From NCBI GenBank assembly GCA_021166725.1, contig JAJPES010000073.1:1-64000 (forward strand): a stretch of 64,000 nucleotides of DNA, given 5' to 3'. Under the pieces are notes generated by a model. The model had not been told where the DNA came from. It ran no database searches and saw only the letters and a program-made list of their open reading frames with translations. This stretch comes from Burkholderiaceae bacterium. Lineage in GTDB: Bacteria; Pseudomonadota; Gammaproteobacteria; Burkholderiales; Burkholderiaceae_E. The position numbers and the translations under genes were made by a program. Below are positions 37,017-44,705 of the stretch, in pieces; within the stretch, counting starts at the first letter, position 1, and each line of letters opens with the position of its first letter.

Positions 37017-37398
37017 TGTCTTTCGGCCGCGCGCTTCTCGCGCGGTCGCGGCAGGCGGCAGCGGGCCGGTTGGGCGTGTCGGCGCGCCGTCACCGGGCAC
37101 CCGGCCCCGGCATGGCCCGCCCGTGCGTCCACCCGGCCCGCTGCCGCTTGCCGCTCGAGTCGCGTCGGCGCGGCACGAACGGAAGTCGAAGGCCGGTGTG
37201 CGCGCTGAGCGCACGTCGTTCATCATTCTCGCGGCCGCAATGTCCGAGCGTAGCGAGCGAAGCTCGCGCAGCGACTTCGCCCGCGCAGCCGGCGCTGGGA
37301 GCAGCGCAGCGAACCCCGCGAAGCGGGGCTGCGCATCGGCGCGCCCGCGGCAGACGGTCCGCGGCTTTGCGCGCGCCGAGCCACTTGCCTGCTCCGAC
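37017..37398. other. 382-base spacer with stable mini-hairpins inside a TRAP operon
   Basis: DctQ and DctM genes normally overlap; here they are 382 bases apart with no gene that I can support. The space is GC-rich and holds two hairpins with GAA loops: GCGAGC-GAA-GCTCGC (37253-37267) and GCGCAG, bulge, CCCCGC-GAA-GCGGGG-CTGCGC (37304-37334). An open frame beginning MSERSERSS is a by-product of these repeats. Confidence 0.6.
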
Positions 37399-38700
37399 AT
37401 GACTGCATCTCCGCTGCTCGGCGTCCTCGGCTTCGCGGCCGTCATCGTGCTGGTGATGCTTCGGCTGCCGGTGGCGATCGCGATGGGTGCGGTCGGCTTC
37501 GCCGGGCTCACGGTGGCGTCGGGCATCGAGACTTCGGGCTTCATGCTCGGGCGCACGACCTTCGAGGCGGTGTTCCCGTATTCGCTATCGGTCGTGCCGC
37601 TGTTCATCGCCATGGGGGTGTTTGCCGGACACGCCGGCCTGTCGCAGGCGCTGTACTCGTTCGTCGCGGCCGTCGTCGGGCATCTGCGCGGCGGACTGGC
37701 GATGGCTACTGTCGGCGGTTGCGCGATCTTCGGCGCGGTCAGCGGCTCGGGCATCGCCACTACCGCGACGATGGGACGCGTCGCGCTACCCGAGATGCGC
37801 CGGCACGGCTACGCGGATTCGCTCGCCTGCGCGTCGGTGGCCGCCGGCGGCACGCTGGGCGTGATCATCCCGCCGTCGATCCTGTTCGTCATCTACGGGC
37901 TCGCCACCGAGCAGTCGATCGGACGCCTGTTCCTCGCCGGCGTGCTGCCCGGCATCCTCGGGATGCTGCTGTACGGAGTTGCCGTCGCATGGTCGGTCCG
38001 TCGGCGCGCCGAGGCGGGGCCGGCGGGAGCGCGCAGCTCGTGGGCCGAGCGCGCACGCGCGCTGCGCTCGGTCTGGCAGGTCGCGCTGCTGTTCGGACTG
38101 GTGCTGGGCGGAATGTATTTCGGCTGGTTTTCGCCCACCGAGGCGGCTGCGGTCGGCGCGGTGGGGGCGATCGTGCTCGCCGCGTTCTCGGGGCGCCTGA
38201 CGCTGCGGGTGATCGAACGCGGCTTCACCGAAACCGCGCTCACCAGCGGAATGATCTTCGTCATCCTGATCGGCGCCGGCATCTTCAACGCCTTCATCGA
38301 GGCCACCGGCCTGACCGACGCGCTGATCGCGGCGGTCGATCACCTGCAGTGGAACCGCTGGTTGGTGATGCTCCTGCTGATGCTCACTTACGTCGTGCTC
38401 GGCGCGCTGATGGACGAGCTGTCGATGATCCTGCTTACCGTCGGCCCGGTGTTCCAGTTGATCACCGCGCTCGGCTTCGACCCGATCTGGTTCGGCGTGA
38501 TGCTGATCACCGTCTGCGAAATCGGCATGATCCTGCCGCCGGTGGGGATCAACCTGTTCGTGATCCAGTCGATCGGCAACGTGCCGCTGGCCACGGTCGT
38601 GCGCGGCATCGCGCCCTTTGCCGTCGTCGACATGGTGCGGCTGCTGGTGCTCGCCCTGTTTCCGTGGATCGCGACCTGGCTGCCGTCGCGAATGGTGTAG
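37399..38700 (+). CDS. dctM: TRAP transporter large membrane subunit (DctM family)
   Basis: This 433-residue large TRAP permease subunit has about twelve helices, with family motifs IFGAVSGSGIATTATMG, GGTLGVIIPPSILFVIYG, GMYFGWFSPTEAAAVGA, and EIGMILPPVGINLFV near the end. The ATG at 37399 gives MTASPLLGVLGFAAV, a proper first helix; the frame is open upstream but encodes repeat-derived sequence. It ends 9 bases before the stop of a convergent marR gene. Confidence 0.92.
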   Translation: MTASPLLGVLGFAAVIVLVMLRLPVAIAMGAVGFAGLTVASGIETSGFMLGRTTFEAVFPYSLSVVPLFIAMGVFAGHAGLSQALYSFVAAVVGHLRGGLAMATVGGCAIFGAVSGSGIATTATMGRVALPEMRRHGYADSLACASVAAGGTLGVIIPPSILFVIYGLATEQSIGRLFLAGVLPGILGMLLYGVAVAWSVRRRAEAGPAGARSSWAERARALRSVWQVALLFGLVLGGMYFGWFSPTEAAAVGAVGAIVLAAFSGRLTLRVIERGFTETALTSGMIFVILIGAGIFNAFIEATGLTDALIAAVDHLQWNRWLVMLLLMLTYVVLGALMDELSMILLTVGPVFQLITALGFDPIWFGVMLITVCEIGMILPPVGINLFVIQSIGNVPLATVVRGIAPFAVVDMVRLLVLALFPWIATWLPSRMV

Positions 38701-38709
38701 ACAGCCTGT

Positions 38710-39279
38710 TCAGCCCGTCCTGCCGCGCTTCTCGTTGCCGGCCGGGGGCCGGTTGCCAGCTTCGCGCAATTCCTGGCTGCGCTCGAACAGCCGCGTGAGC
38801 ACGCGATCGAGCGTCTCGCGCTCGTGCGCATCGATCACGTCGAGAAACCAGGCCTCCATCTGGCGCACTTCGGGGATGATCGAGCGGCACAGCGCGGTGC
38901 CTTTCTTGGTGAGGAACAGCACGAGCCTGCGCCGATCGCGTGGATCTTCGCTGACGGCGACGAGGTCGAGTTCGACGAGGCGACGCTGCGCGCGACTGAC
39001 GCGCGCCTTGTCCATGCTCGTATGCTCGACCACCTCGTTCGGCGCCGTCGGGCCGTGCGCGTGCAGCGCCATCAGGATGCGCCACTCGGGGATCTGGATG
39101 CCGAAGCGTTCCTCGAACAGTGCGCCGATCGACTGGCTAAGCCGGTTGGCGACGACGGCCAGCTTGTAGGGGATGAATTCGTGCAGCCACAGCGCGTCGC
39201 CGTCGTTGGGAATCGGCTGCGCGACGTTGCGGCGGGTGCGCGGGGACGCGGGCTTGCGCCCGCCGCGGCTCGTGCTCAT
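38710..39279 (-). CDS. MarR-family transcriptional regulator
   Basis: This 189-residue winged-helix regulator has IPEWRILMALHAHGPTAPNE and the recognition helix/wing MDKARVSRAQRRL with DPRDRRR in the wing. Extensions at both ends are Arg/Pro/Gly-rich. The ATG overlaps the stop of the permease gene upstream (ATGA at 39276), so regulator and permease form one transcript. It probably regulates that permease or a catabolic gene; the effector is unknown. Confidence 0.9.
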   Translation of the reverse strand: MSTSRGGRKPASPRTRRNVAQPIPNDGDALWLHEFIPYKLAVVANRLSQSIGALFEERFGIQIPEWRILMALHAHGPTAPNEVVEHTSMDKARVSRAQRRLVELDLVAVSEDPRDRRRLVLFLTKKGTALCRSIIPEVRQMEAWFLDVIDAHERETLDRVLTRLFERSQELREAGNRPPAGNEKRGRTG

Positions 39280-40676
39280 TCGGAAGCGCTCGCCGCCGCG
39301 ACGTGCGCTCCCACCGCAGGCGCGGCCGTCGTCAACGGAACGGCGCGAAACGGGTTGCGCCGCTGCACGAGAAGCGTCCAGAACAGCGCGAACGCGCACG
39401 TGATGCCCAGCATCCACGCGACGTTGCGGTAGATCGGAGCGGCGAGTTCGGGGGTGGGCGAGATGTTCAGGAAGACGTAGGCCATGCCGAAGATGCCCAG
39501 CAGCTGCGGAAGCGGGAACCACGGCGAGCGGAACGGGCGCGGCGTGTCGGGCAAGCGATAGCGAAGGACGATGTGATCGATGTGGACGATGATATACGCG
39601 ATCAACCAGCAGCCTGCCGCCGCTACGGTGAGCGACAGGATCGAGCCGGCGTCCATGCCCAGCGGAATGCGCACCGCGCCGATGCCCAGCGCAAGGGCGA
39701 CGAGCGCCGGCGCCGGAGCGCCCGCGCGGTTCTCGCGCGCGAACAGCGCGGGCAACTGTCCGCTCTGCGCCATCCCCTGCACCATCCGCGAGACGCTCGC
39801 CAGCACGGTGTTCAGCAGCGTCGCGCTGCCGAGGATCGCAAGCAATGCGAATCCGATGCGCGCCGGCTCGCCGAAGATCGCCAGCGCGAGTTCCACGTGC
39901 GGAGTGGCCGCGCCGAGCGCTTCGGGGGAAAGCATCGCCAGCCCGGCGATGCAGTACATGCAGTAGGCGACGACGATCAGGCCGAGCCCGATGAACATCG
40001 CGCGCGGCACGTCGCGCTTCGGGTTGCGCGCTTCTCCGATCATCGGGCAGACGAACTCGAGGCCGACGAGCCCCCAGATCGCCAGCGCGACGAGCGACAG
40101 CGCGGCGGCCGGCTCGAAGGGCTGGGCAGCGATCACCGCGCCGACGTTTCCGCTGATCGCTCCGGAGAAGCCGATCAGCAGGATGCCGACGAACATCACG
40201 GTGACGAGCACGCTCTGCAGCCGTGCGAAGGCGTCGATGCCGCGCAGGTTCAACAGGCAGAACGCGGCCAGCAGCAGCAGGCTCGGCTGGCCCACCGCAT
40301 CCGACAGCCCGGGGACGAGTTGCGCGACGAGCGCATCGACGAGGATGAGCTCCGCCGGGATGCCGAGCATCGCCACCGCCACGTAGCCCGACAGCGCCGC
40401 GATGATCGCGGGGCCCGGGCCGATCGCTGCCTGCGTGTAGGCGCCGACCGATCCGGCGCGCGGCAGCATCAGCGAGAGCTCGGCGAAGGACAGCACGTAG
40501 CTGGCGGCCAGCAGCGCTGCGAGTCCGATGGCGACGAGGTAGTTCAGTGCGCCGAGGCCCGCCCCGTTGAGCATGCTGATCATCGTGCTCTGCACGACGA
40601 CGACGCCGACCGCGGTAGCGACCAGAGCGGGCAGTCCAAGGCCGCTGCGCGGCGCAATGGGGGATTCGGTAACCAT
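39276..40676 (-). CDS. APC-superfamily amino acid permease
   Basis: This 466-residue permease with about twelve helices belongs to the amino acid-polyamine-organocation superfamily. Early helices contain GVVVVQSTMISMLNGAG and SFAELSLMLPRAGSVGAY, typical of the family, and the loop GEARNPKRDVPRAMF follows helix 6-7. The ATG at 40676 has CAGGAG 8 bases upstream. It is translationally coupled to a MarR regulator. The substrate is probably an amino acid or amine, which would fit the amine dehydrogenase 15 kb away, but there is no direct link. Confidence 0.9.
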   Translation of the reverse strand: MVTESPIAPRSGLGLPALVATAVGVVVVQSTMISMLNGAGLGALNYLVAIGLAALLAASYVLSFAELSLMLPRAGSVGAYTQAAIGPGPAIIAALSGYVAVAMLGIPAELILVDALVAQLVPGLSDAVGQPSLLLLAAFCLLNLRGIDAFARLQSVLVTVMFVGILLIGFSGAISGNVGAVIAAQPFEPAAALSLVALAIWGLVGLEFVCPMIGEARNPKRDVPRAMFIGLGLIVVAYCMYCIAGLAMLSPEALGAATPHVELALAIFGEPARIGFALLAILGSATLLNTVLASVSRMVQGMAQSGQLPALFARENRAGAPAPALVALALGIGAVRIPLGMDAGSILSLTVAAAGCWLIAYIIVHIDHIVLRYRLPDTPRPFRSPWFPLPQLLGIFGMAYVFLNISPTPELAAPIYRNVAWMLGITCAFALFWTLLVQRRNPFRAVPLTTAAPAVGAHVAAASASE

Positions 40677-40914
40677 CGGGTCTCCTGTGCGGCGCGTCTT
40701 CGTGCGAGCGCTTTGGCGCCGTTCTACCATCGGACTGTTGTCATCGCAACTAATTTCGGTAGTACTCCGCTTCGCAGGAAGGTCGAGGGATTGCGCGCGA
40801 CACTGCCCGGTCCTCCTGTGCTGATCGTTCCACAGTTGGTCTCGTTGACAACCATTTCGACGTTCCTGCACACTCGGTCGCCCGTTTGCGGTGCTGCCAT
40901 GAAGCGAGGATGAC

Positions 40915-41745
40915 GTGAGCGAGAGCGAAGACGTGGCGGAGACGGGCGAAGCCAGCCCGGCCATCGCAACCGGGTCTCGCACGACGGCAGCACTCGGAGT
41001 CGGGTCTCGCGCGGCGGTGCGCGCAGTCGGGTCTCGCGCGGCGGTGCGCGCTCGGGCCGTGCGCGGCTTCGACGCGTTGCTGCTCGATTTCGGCAGTGTC
41101 GTCACCTACACCGCGTTCGAGCGGCATCGCGAGTCGGAGCGGCTGCTCGGGCTGGCGCAGGGAACCTTCGCCTGGCTGGGCCCGGTCGATCCGACAACCG
41201 ACCCGTTGTGGCGCAGCATGGAGCGCGGCGAGATCAGCGAGCGCGACTACTGGGCGCATCGCGCGAGCGAGGTGGGTTCGCTGCTCGGGCAGCCGGCCTG
41301 GACACCGCTCGATTTCTTCCAGGCGGTCCGCGGCGAAGATCCGAACCGCTCGGTGCGCGAATCCGCGCGCCGCACGGTGCGCGCAGCGCGCGCGGCCGGC
41401 CTGCGCGTGGGCATCCTGTCGAACGAACTCGAGCTCTTCTGGGGACGTCCGTTCATGGCGCGGCTCGATATCCTGCGCGACGTCGACGCGCTGGTCGATG
41501 CGACCCATACCGGCATCCTGAAGCCCGATCCGCGCGCCTATTGGCTGGCGCTGGAGGAACTCGACACGAGCGCCGAGCGCGTGCTGTTCGTCGACGACCA
41601 GATGCGCAACGTGGAAGGCGCGCGCCGCCTGGGGATCACCACGGTGCACTTCGACGTCGCCGCGGCCGACGCATGCTTCGCGGCGGTGCGCGGCCTGCTC
41701 GGTCTCGAGCCGGATGCAGAGGGCGCGAGCGGGCGGCATCCCTGA
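40915..41745 (+). CDS. HAD-superfamily hydrolase with N-terminal repeat
   Basis: This is a 276-residue HAD-type phosphatase-like hydrolase. Motif I is LLDFGS (Asp58; DxG instead of DxD, as in YihX-like members), motif II ILSNE (Ser169), motif III Lys203 in KPDP, and motif IV FVDDQ (Asp227 and Asp228). The first 48 residues are extra: a low-complexity stretch with a nine-residue unit, VGSRAAVRA, repeated exactly. The start is GTG at 40915 behind GCGAGG. The repeats may mean that the real start is further in, near residue 50. The gene precedes the mazEF pair; no functional link is visible. Confidence 0.86.
   Translation: MSESEDVAETGEASPAIATGSRTTAALGVGSRAAVRAVGSRAAVRARAVRGFDALLLDFGSVVTYTAFERHRESERLLGLAQGTFAWLGPVDPTTDPLWRSMERGEISERDYWAHRASEVGSLLGQPAWTPLDFFQAVRGEDPNRSVRESARRTVRAARAAGLRVGILSNELELFWGRPFMARLDILRDVDALVDATHTGILKPDPRAYWLALEELDTSAERVLFVDDQMRNVEGARRLGITTVHFDVAAADACFAAVRGLLGLEPDAEGASGRHP
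40999..41052 (+). repeat. 27-bp tandem repeat in HAD gene
   Basis: Two tandem 27-base units (40999-41025 and 41026-41052) begin GTCGGGTCTCGCGCGGCGG and differ only at the last base. A third, degenerate copy lies just upstream from about 40969. Because the unit is nine codons, copy-number change would keep the reading frame. Confidence 0.85.
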
Positions 41746-41783
41746 GGATTACGCCGGGCGTCGCATTGCGCAATGCTGCAAAG

Positions 41784-41820
41784 CTCGGTAATGTATCTAC
41801 ATTGGAGATACATTACCGAG
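41784..41820. promoter_or_regulatory. Perfect inverted-repeat operator of mazEF
   Basis: CTCGGTAATGTATCT (41784-41798) and AGATACATTACCGAG (41806-41820) form a perfect 15-bp inverted repeat with a 7-base spacer, ending 8 bases before the mazE ATG. This is the expected place for MazE/MazEF autorepression. The A/T-rich TAATGT and ACATTA parts could also supply the -10 region. Confidence 0.85.
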
Positions 41821-41828
41821 GGCTTGCC

Positions 41829-42071
41829 ATGAGAACAACCGTCAAAAAGTGGGGAAACAGCGCCTCGGTTCGCATTCCCTCCGCAATCCTGCAGGCGGTG
41901 AGGCTCGAAGTGGATGACGCGATCGACATTCGCGAGGAGGACGGCCGGATCGTCATCGAGCCGCTCGATCGCCCCGAGTACAACCTCGACGAGCTCGTCG
42001 CCGGTATAACGCCCGAGAACCGGCATTCGGAGTTCGATCTCGGACATCCCGTCGGACGCGAAGCTCTTTGA
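41829..42071 (+). CDS. mazE: MazE-type antitoxin (AbrB-like)
   Basis: This 80-residue antitoxin has an N-terminal AbrB/MazE DNA-binding fold (VKKWGNSASVRIPSAILQA, residues 5-23, nearly as in E. coli MazE) and a flexible acidic C-terminal tail (NLDELVAGITPENRHSEFD) that should wrap around the toxin. The ATG at 41829 lies right after the operator palindrome. The toxin gene starts in the stop codon region (TTGA overlap). Confidence 0.94.
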   Translation: MRTTVKKWGNSASVRIPSAILQAVRLEVDDAIDIREEDGRIVIEPLDRPEYNLDELVAGITPENRHSEFDLGHPVGREAL

Positions 42072-42406
42072 TCGCCCACAGGCGTTACGTCCCTGAGTCC
42101 GGCGACGTTGTCTGGCTGCAGTTCGATCCGCAGGCCGGGCACGAACAGGCCGGACACCGGCCTGCGTTGGTGCTCAGCGCGTCGAGCTACAACGCTCGCA
42201 GCGGTCTCATGCTGTGCTGCCCGGTGACGACACGAAGCAAGGGTTATCCGTTCGAGGTCGAACTCGGCGGCGAGCCGCGAAGCGTCGTGCTTGCGGATCA
42301 GGTGAGAAGCGTCGACTGGGTCGCGCGCAAGGCGCGCTATCGAGCGAAGGTGTCGTCCGGCGAACTCGACGAGGTCAAAGCGAAGGCGCGGGCGCTGATC
42401 GCGTAG
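42068..42406 (+). CDS. mazF: MazF-type endoribonuclease toxin
   Basis: This 112-residue mRNA interferase is very similar in plan to E. coli MazF (111 residues). It has GDVVWLQFDPQAGHEQAGHRP with the catalytic arginine Arg31 in HRPALVLS, the TTRSKGYPFEV loop with Thr54 and Thr55, and VLADQVRSVDW. The start is TTG at 42068, overlapping the mazE stop; the sequence RRYVPESGD right after it fits. The last 32 bases overlap the 3' end of the nod-like gene on the other strand, so transcripts from the two strands are antisense at their ends. Confidence 0.93.
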   Translation: MIAHRRYVPESGDVVWLQFDPQAGHEQAGHRPALVLSASSYNARSGLMLCCPVTTRSKGYPFEVELGGEPRSVVLADQVRSVDWVARKARYRAKVSSGELDEVKAKARALIA

Positions 42407-44705
42407 GCGCCGGCAACGCCTCCTCCAGCGACGGCTTCAGCGACGCCGAGCGCGTCAGCACGAACCACGCGAGCGGCAGCACGCCGCCGAGCACGAAGAG
42501 AGCGCCGCCGACGACGCGCGCCCAGGTCAGCGTCTGGAAGAGCGGCCCCTGCACGAAGACCTGCGAGCGCGCGTGCCACAGGCCGTTCTCGAGCACGTCG
42601 AGGAGTTGCGCGACGCCGACCGGGAAGAGGTCGAGCACGACCATCCCCATCAGCCCGATGTTGATCGACCAGAACACGATGCGCAGCAGCGACGCGTTCC
42701 AGCGCGCCGGCTCGACGAGGCTGCGTGCGCAGAACACGATCATCGCGATGGCGAGGTTGCCGTAGACGCCCATCAGCGCGGCGTGCCCGTGGTTCACCGT
42801 GAGATAGGTGCCGTGCTCGTAGTAGTTGACGATCGGCAGGTTGATCAGGAAGCCGAACATGCCCGCGCCGAGGAAGTTCCAGAAGTTCACGCCGAGCAGG
42901 AAGAGGAAGGCCTCGCCGTGCGCGAACGACGCGCCGGCGCGCCGCGGCGCGTTGCGGAACTGCCAGGCTTCGAGCGTGAGCAGGATCAGCGGCACCACCT
43001 GCAGTGTCGAGAACACGCTGCCGATGGCGAGCGTGACCACCGGCTTGGCGTTCCAGTAGAAGTTGTGCGAGATGCCGAGCAGCCCCGAGCCGAGGAAGAG
43101 CAGCGTCGCCAGGTAGACGATGCGCGACGCGGCCGCGTGGCTCGCCAGTCGCATCAGCACCATGCAGTAGGCGAGCAGCGCGGTGGCGAACACCTCGAAG
43201 AAGGCTTCGACCCACATGTGGATGACCGCCCAGCGCCAGAAGTCGGCGACGACGAAGTTCGTCTCGGGGCCCGCGACGAAGCCGGAGAGGAACAGCAGCA
43301 GCACGCAGGCGACGCACCAGACGAGCCACTTCGGCAACGTCCACGCGTCGCCGCTTTTCCAGGTAGGGACGACCGCGCGCGCGAGCACGATCGCCCAAAG
43401 CGCGATCACGACGAACAGCATCGACTGCCACAGGCGGCCCTGCTCGACGAATTCCCATCCCTGGCTGCCCAGCCAGTGCCAGCGCTCGCCGAGCACGCCG
43501 TGCGGGCCGAGCGCGACGCCGGCCAGGCCGCCGAGCGCGGTGACGACGAGCAGCACGAACATCGCGTCGACGAGTCGGCGCTGCCCGGCGATCGCCTGCG
43601 GAGCGGCGGTGGAGATCACGAAGATCGACGAGCCGATCCAGCACGAGGTGATCCACAGCAGCGCGAGTTGCAGGTGCCAGCCGCGCACGACCGGAATCGG
43701 CAGCGTCTCGGCGAGATCGATGCCGAACACGCGCGTGATGCCGAGGAAGTCGTGCACGGTGAGAACGCCGGCGACGATCTGCAGCACGAAGAGCAGGGCG
43801 GCAACGACGAAGAACTTCCACGTCGCGCGCTGCAGCGCCGACGGCGACGCTTGCAACGGCGAGCGGACGATCGCCTCGCCGGGAAACGCGACGCGTCGAC
43901 TGCGTTGCGCCTGCGCGCTCGATATCTCGCGTTCCGACGAGCGCCATCCGGCGATCGTCGAATAGCGTCCGTAGGCGAACAGCACGCCGCCCAGCGCCGC
44001 GACCAGCGCGAGCACGGCCACCGCGCTCCACAGCACGACCTGCGCGCTCGGACGGTTGCCGGCGAACTCGTCGTACGGCCAGTTGTGCGTGTACGAGTAG
44101 CTCTCGCCCGGGCGCTTGGCGCCGCACACCCACGCGCCCCAGAAGAAGAACGCGGCGAGGTCGCGCAGTTCGGCGTCGTCGGAGATCCAGCCGGCCGGAT
44201 GGAAGGGCTCGTTGCCCTCGCCCCGAAAGCGCGCGGCGACCTGTCGCTCGAGGTCGCGTGCGGCATAGGCCTGTGCAGCGCCGATGCGCACCGTGTTCGT
44301 CGGCTCGTCGTAGAGGTTGCGCCGCAACTCGCGCTGCGCGGCGGCGAGCGCCGAGTCGGCGTCGACGCCGTTGCGCGACGCGTGCCAGTCGCGCATCGCG
44401 ATCGCCACGCGATGCAGCGCATCGGCGGTGAAGTCGGGGCCGCGTCCGGCGCCGTCGCCGAAGAAGCTGCCGTAATTCATCAGGCCGTATTTCAGGAACA
44501 CGGCCTGCCCGCGCCGGATCGCGTCGGCGGCGACCTGCGTCGCGCCCTTGTCGTCGACGAAGTCGGGCACCGGAGGCGCGTCGGAATAGGTGCGCGCGCC
44601 CATGTACAGCATGCTCAGCACGCCGATCGCGAGTACGGCGGCAAGCGGGATCCACCAGCGGCGCCGGTGCATCACGTAGCGGTTCCATAGCCGTCCCGCG
44701 CTCAT
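42375..44705 (-). CDS. nod: Putative nitric oxide dismutase (qNOR-family, Nod-like)
   Basis: This 776-residue haem-copper oxidase-family membrane protein resembles quinol NO reductase (NorZ/qNOR): an N-terminal pseudo-cytochrome domain (about 40-220) and 12-14 helices. Haem ligands are kept: His344 (RGWHLQ), His639 and His641 (VNHGH). At the FeB site His496, Glu500 and His547 are kept, but the next residue is Asn548 (SHNFYWN) where qNOR has a second histidine, and Gln569 replaces the active-site glutamate. Quinol-site residues are lost: Glu to Gly322, Phe to Val326, Asp to Gly734; only His318 remains. As I recall, this combination marks NO dismutases, which convert 2 NO to N2 and O2. It starts in ATGA overlap with the dihaem gene. 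Routine annotation would say norB. Confidence 0.78.
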   Translation of the reverse strand: MSAGRLWNRYVMHRRRWWIPLAAVLAIGVLSMLYMGARTYSDAPPVPDFVDDKGATQVAADAIRRGQAVFLKYGLMNYGSFFGDGAGRGPDFTADALHRVAIAMRDWHASRNGVDADSALAAAQRELRRNLYDEPTNTVRIGAAQAYAARDLERQVAARFRGEGNEPFHPAGWISDDAELRDLAAFFFWGAWVCGAKRPGESYSYTHNWPYDEFAGNRPSAQVVLWSAVAVLALVAALGGVLFAYGRYSTIAGWRSSEREISSAQAQRSRRVAFPGEAIVRSPLQASPSALQRATWKFFVVAALLFVLQIVAGVLTVHDFLGITRVFGIDLAETLPIPVVRGWHLQLALLWITSCWIGSSIFVISTAAPQAIAGQRRLVDAMFVLLVVTALGGLAGVALGPHGVLGERWHWLGSQGWEFVEQGRLWQSMLFVVIALWAIVLARAVVPTWKSGDAWTLPKWLVWCVACVLLLFLSGFVAGPETNFVVADFWRWAVIHMWVEAFFEVFATALLAYCMVLMRLASHAAASRIVYLATLLFLGSGLLGISHNFYWNAKPVVTLAIGSVFSTLQVVPLILLTLEAWQFRNAPRRAGASFAHGEAFLFLLGVNFWNFLGAGMFGFLINLPIVNYYEHGTYLTVNHGHAALMGVYGNLAIAMIVFCARSLVEPARWNASLLRIVFWSINIGLMGMVVLDLFPVGVAQLLDVLENGLWHARSQVFVQGPLFQTLTWARVVGGALFVLGGVLPLAWFVLTRSASLKPSLEEALPAPTRSAPAPSL

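Noticed and set aside
37240-37398. Frame starting MSERSERSS upstream of dctM
   Set aside because: It is produced by palindromic repeat sequence and matches no family; the DctM start at 37399 gives the correct first helix.
39303-40913. Open frame of more than 500 codons on the plus strand opposite the permease
   Set aside because: It is charged, low-complexity sequence (many Arg, Asp, Gln, Ala) typical of the reverse of a GC-rich membrane-protein gene.
42375-44705. Plain quinol nitric oxide reductase (norB/norZ)
   Set aside because: The overall family fits, but loss of the second FeB histidine, the active-site Glu and three quinol-site residues argues against a normal qNOR.
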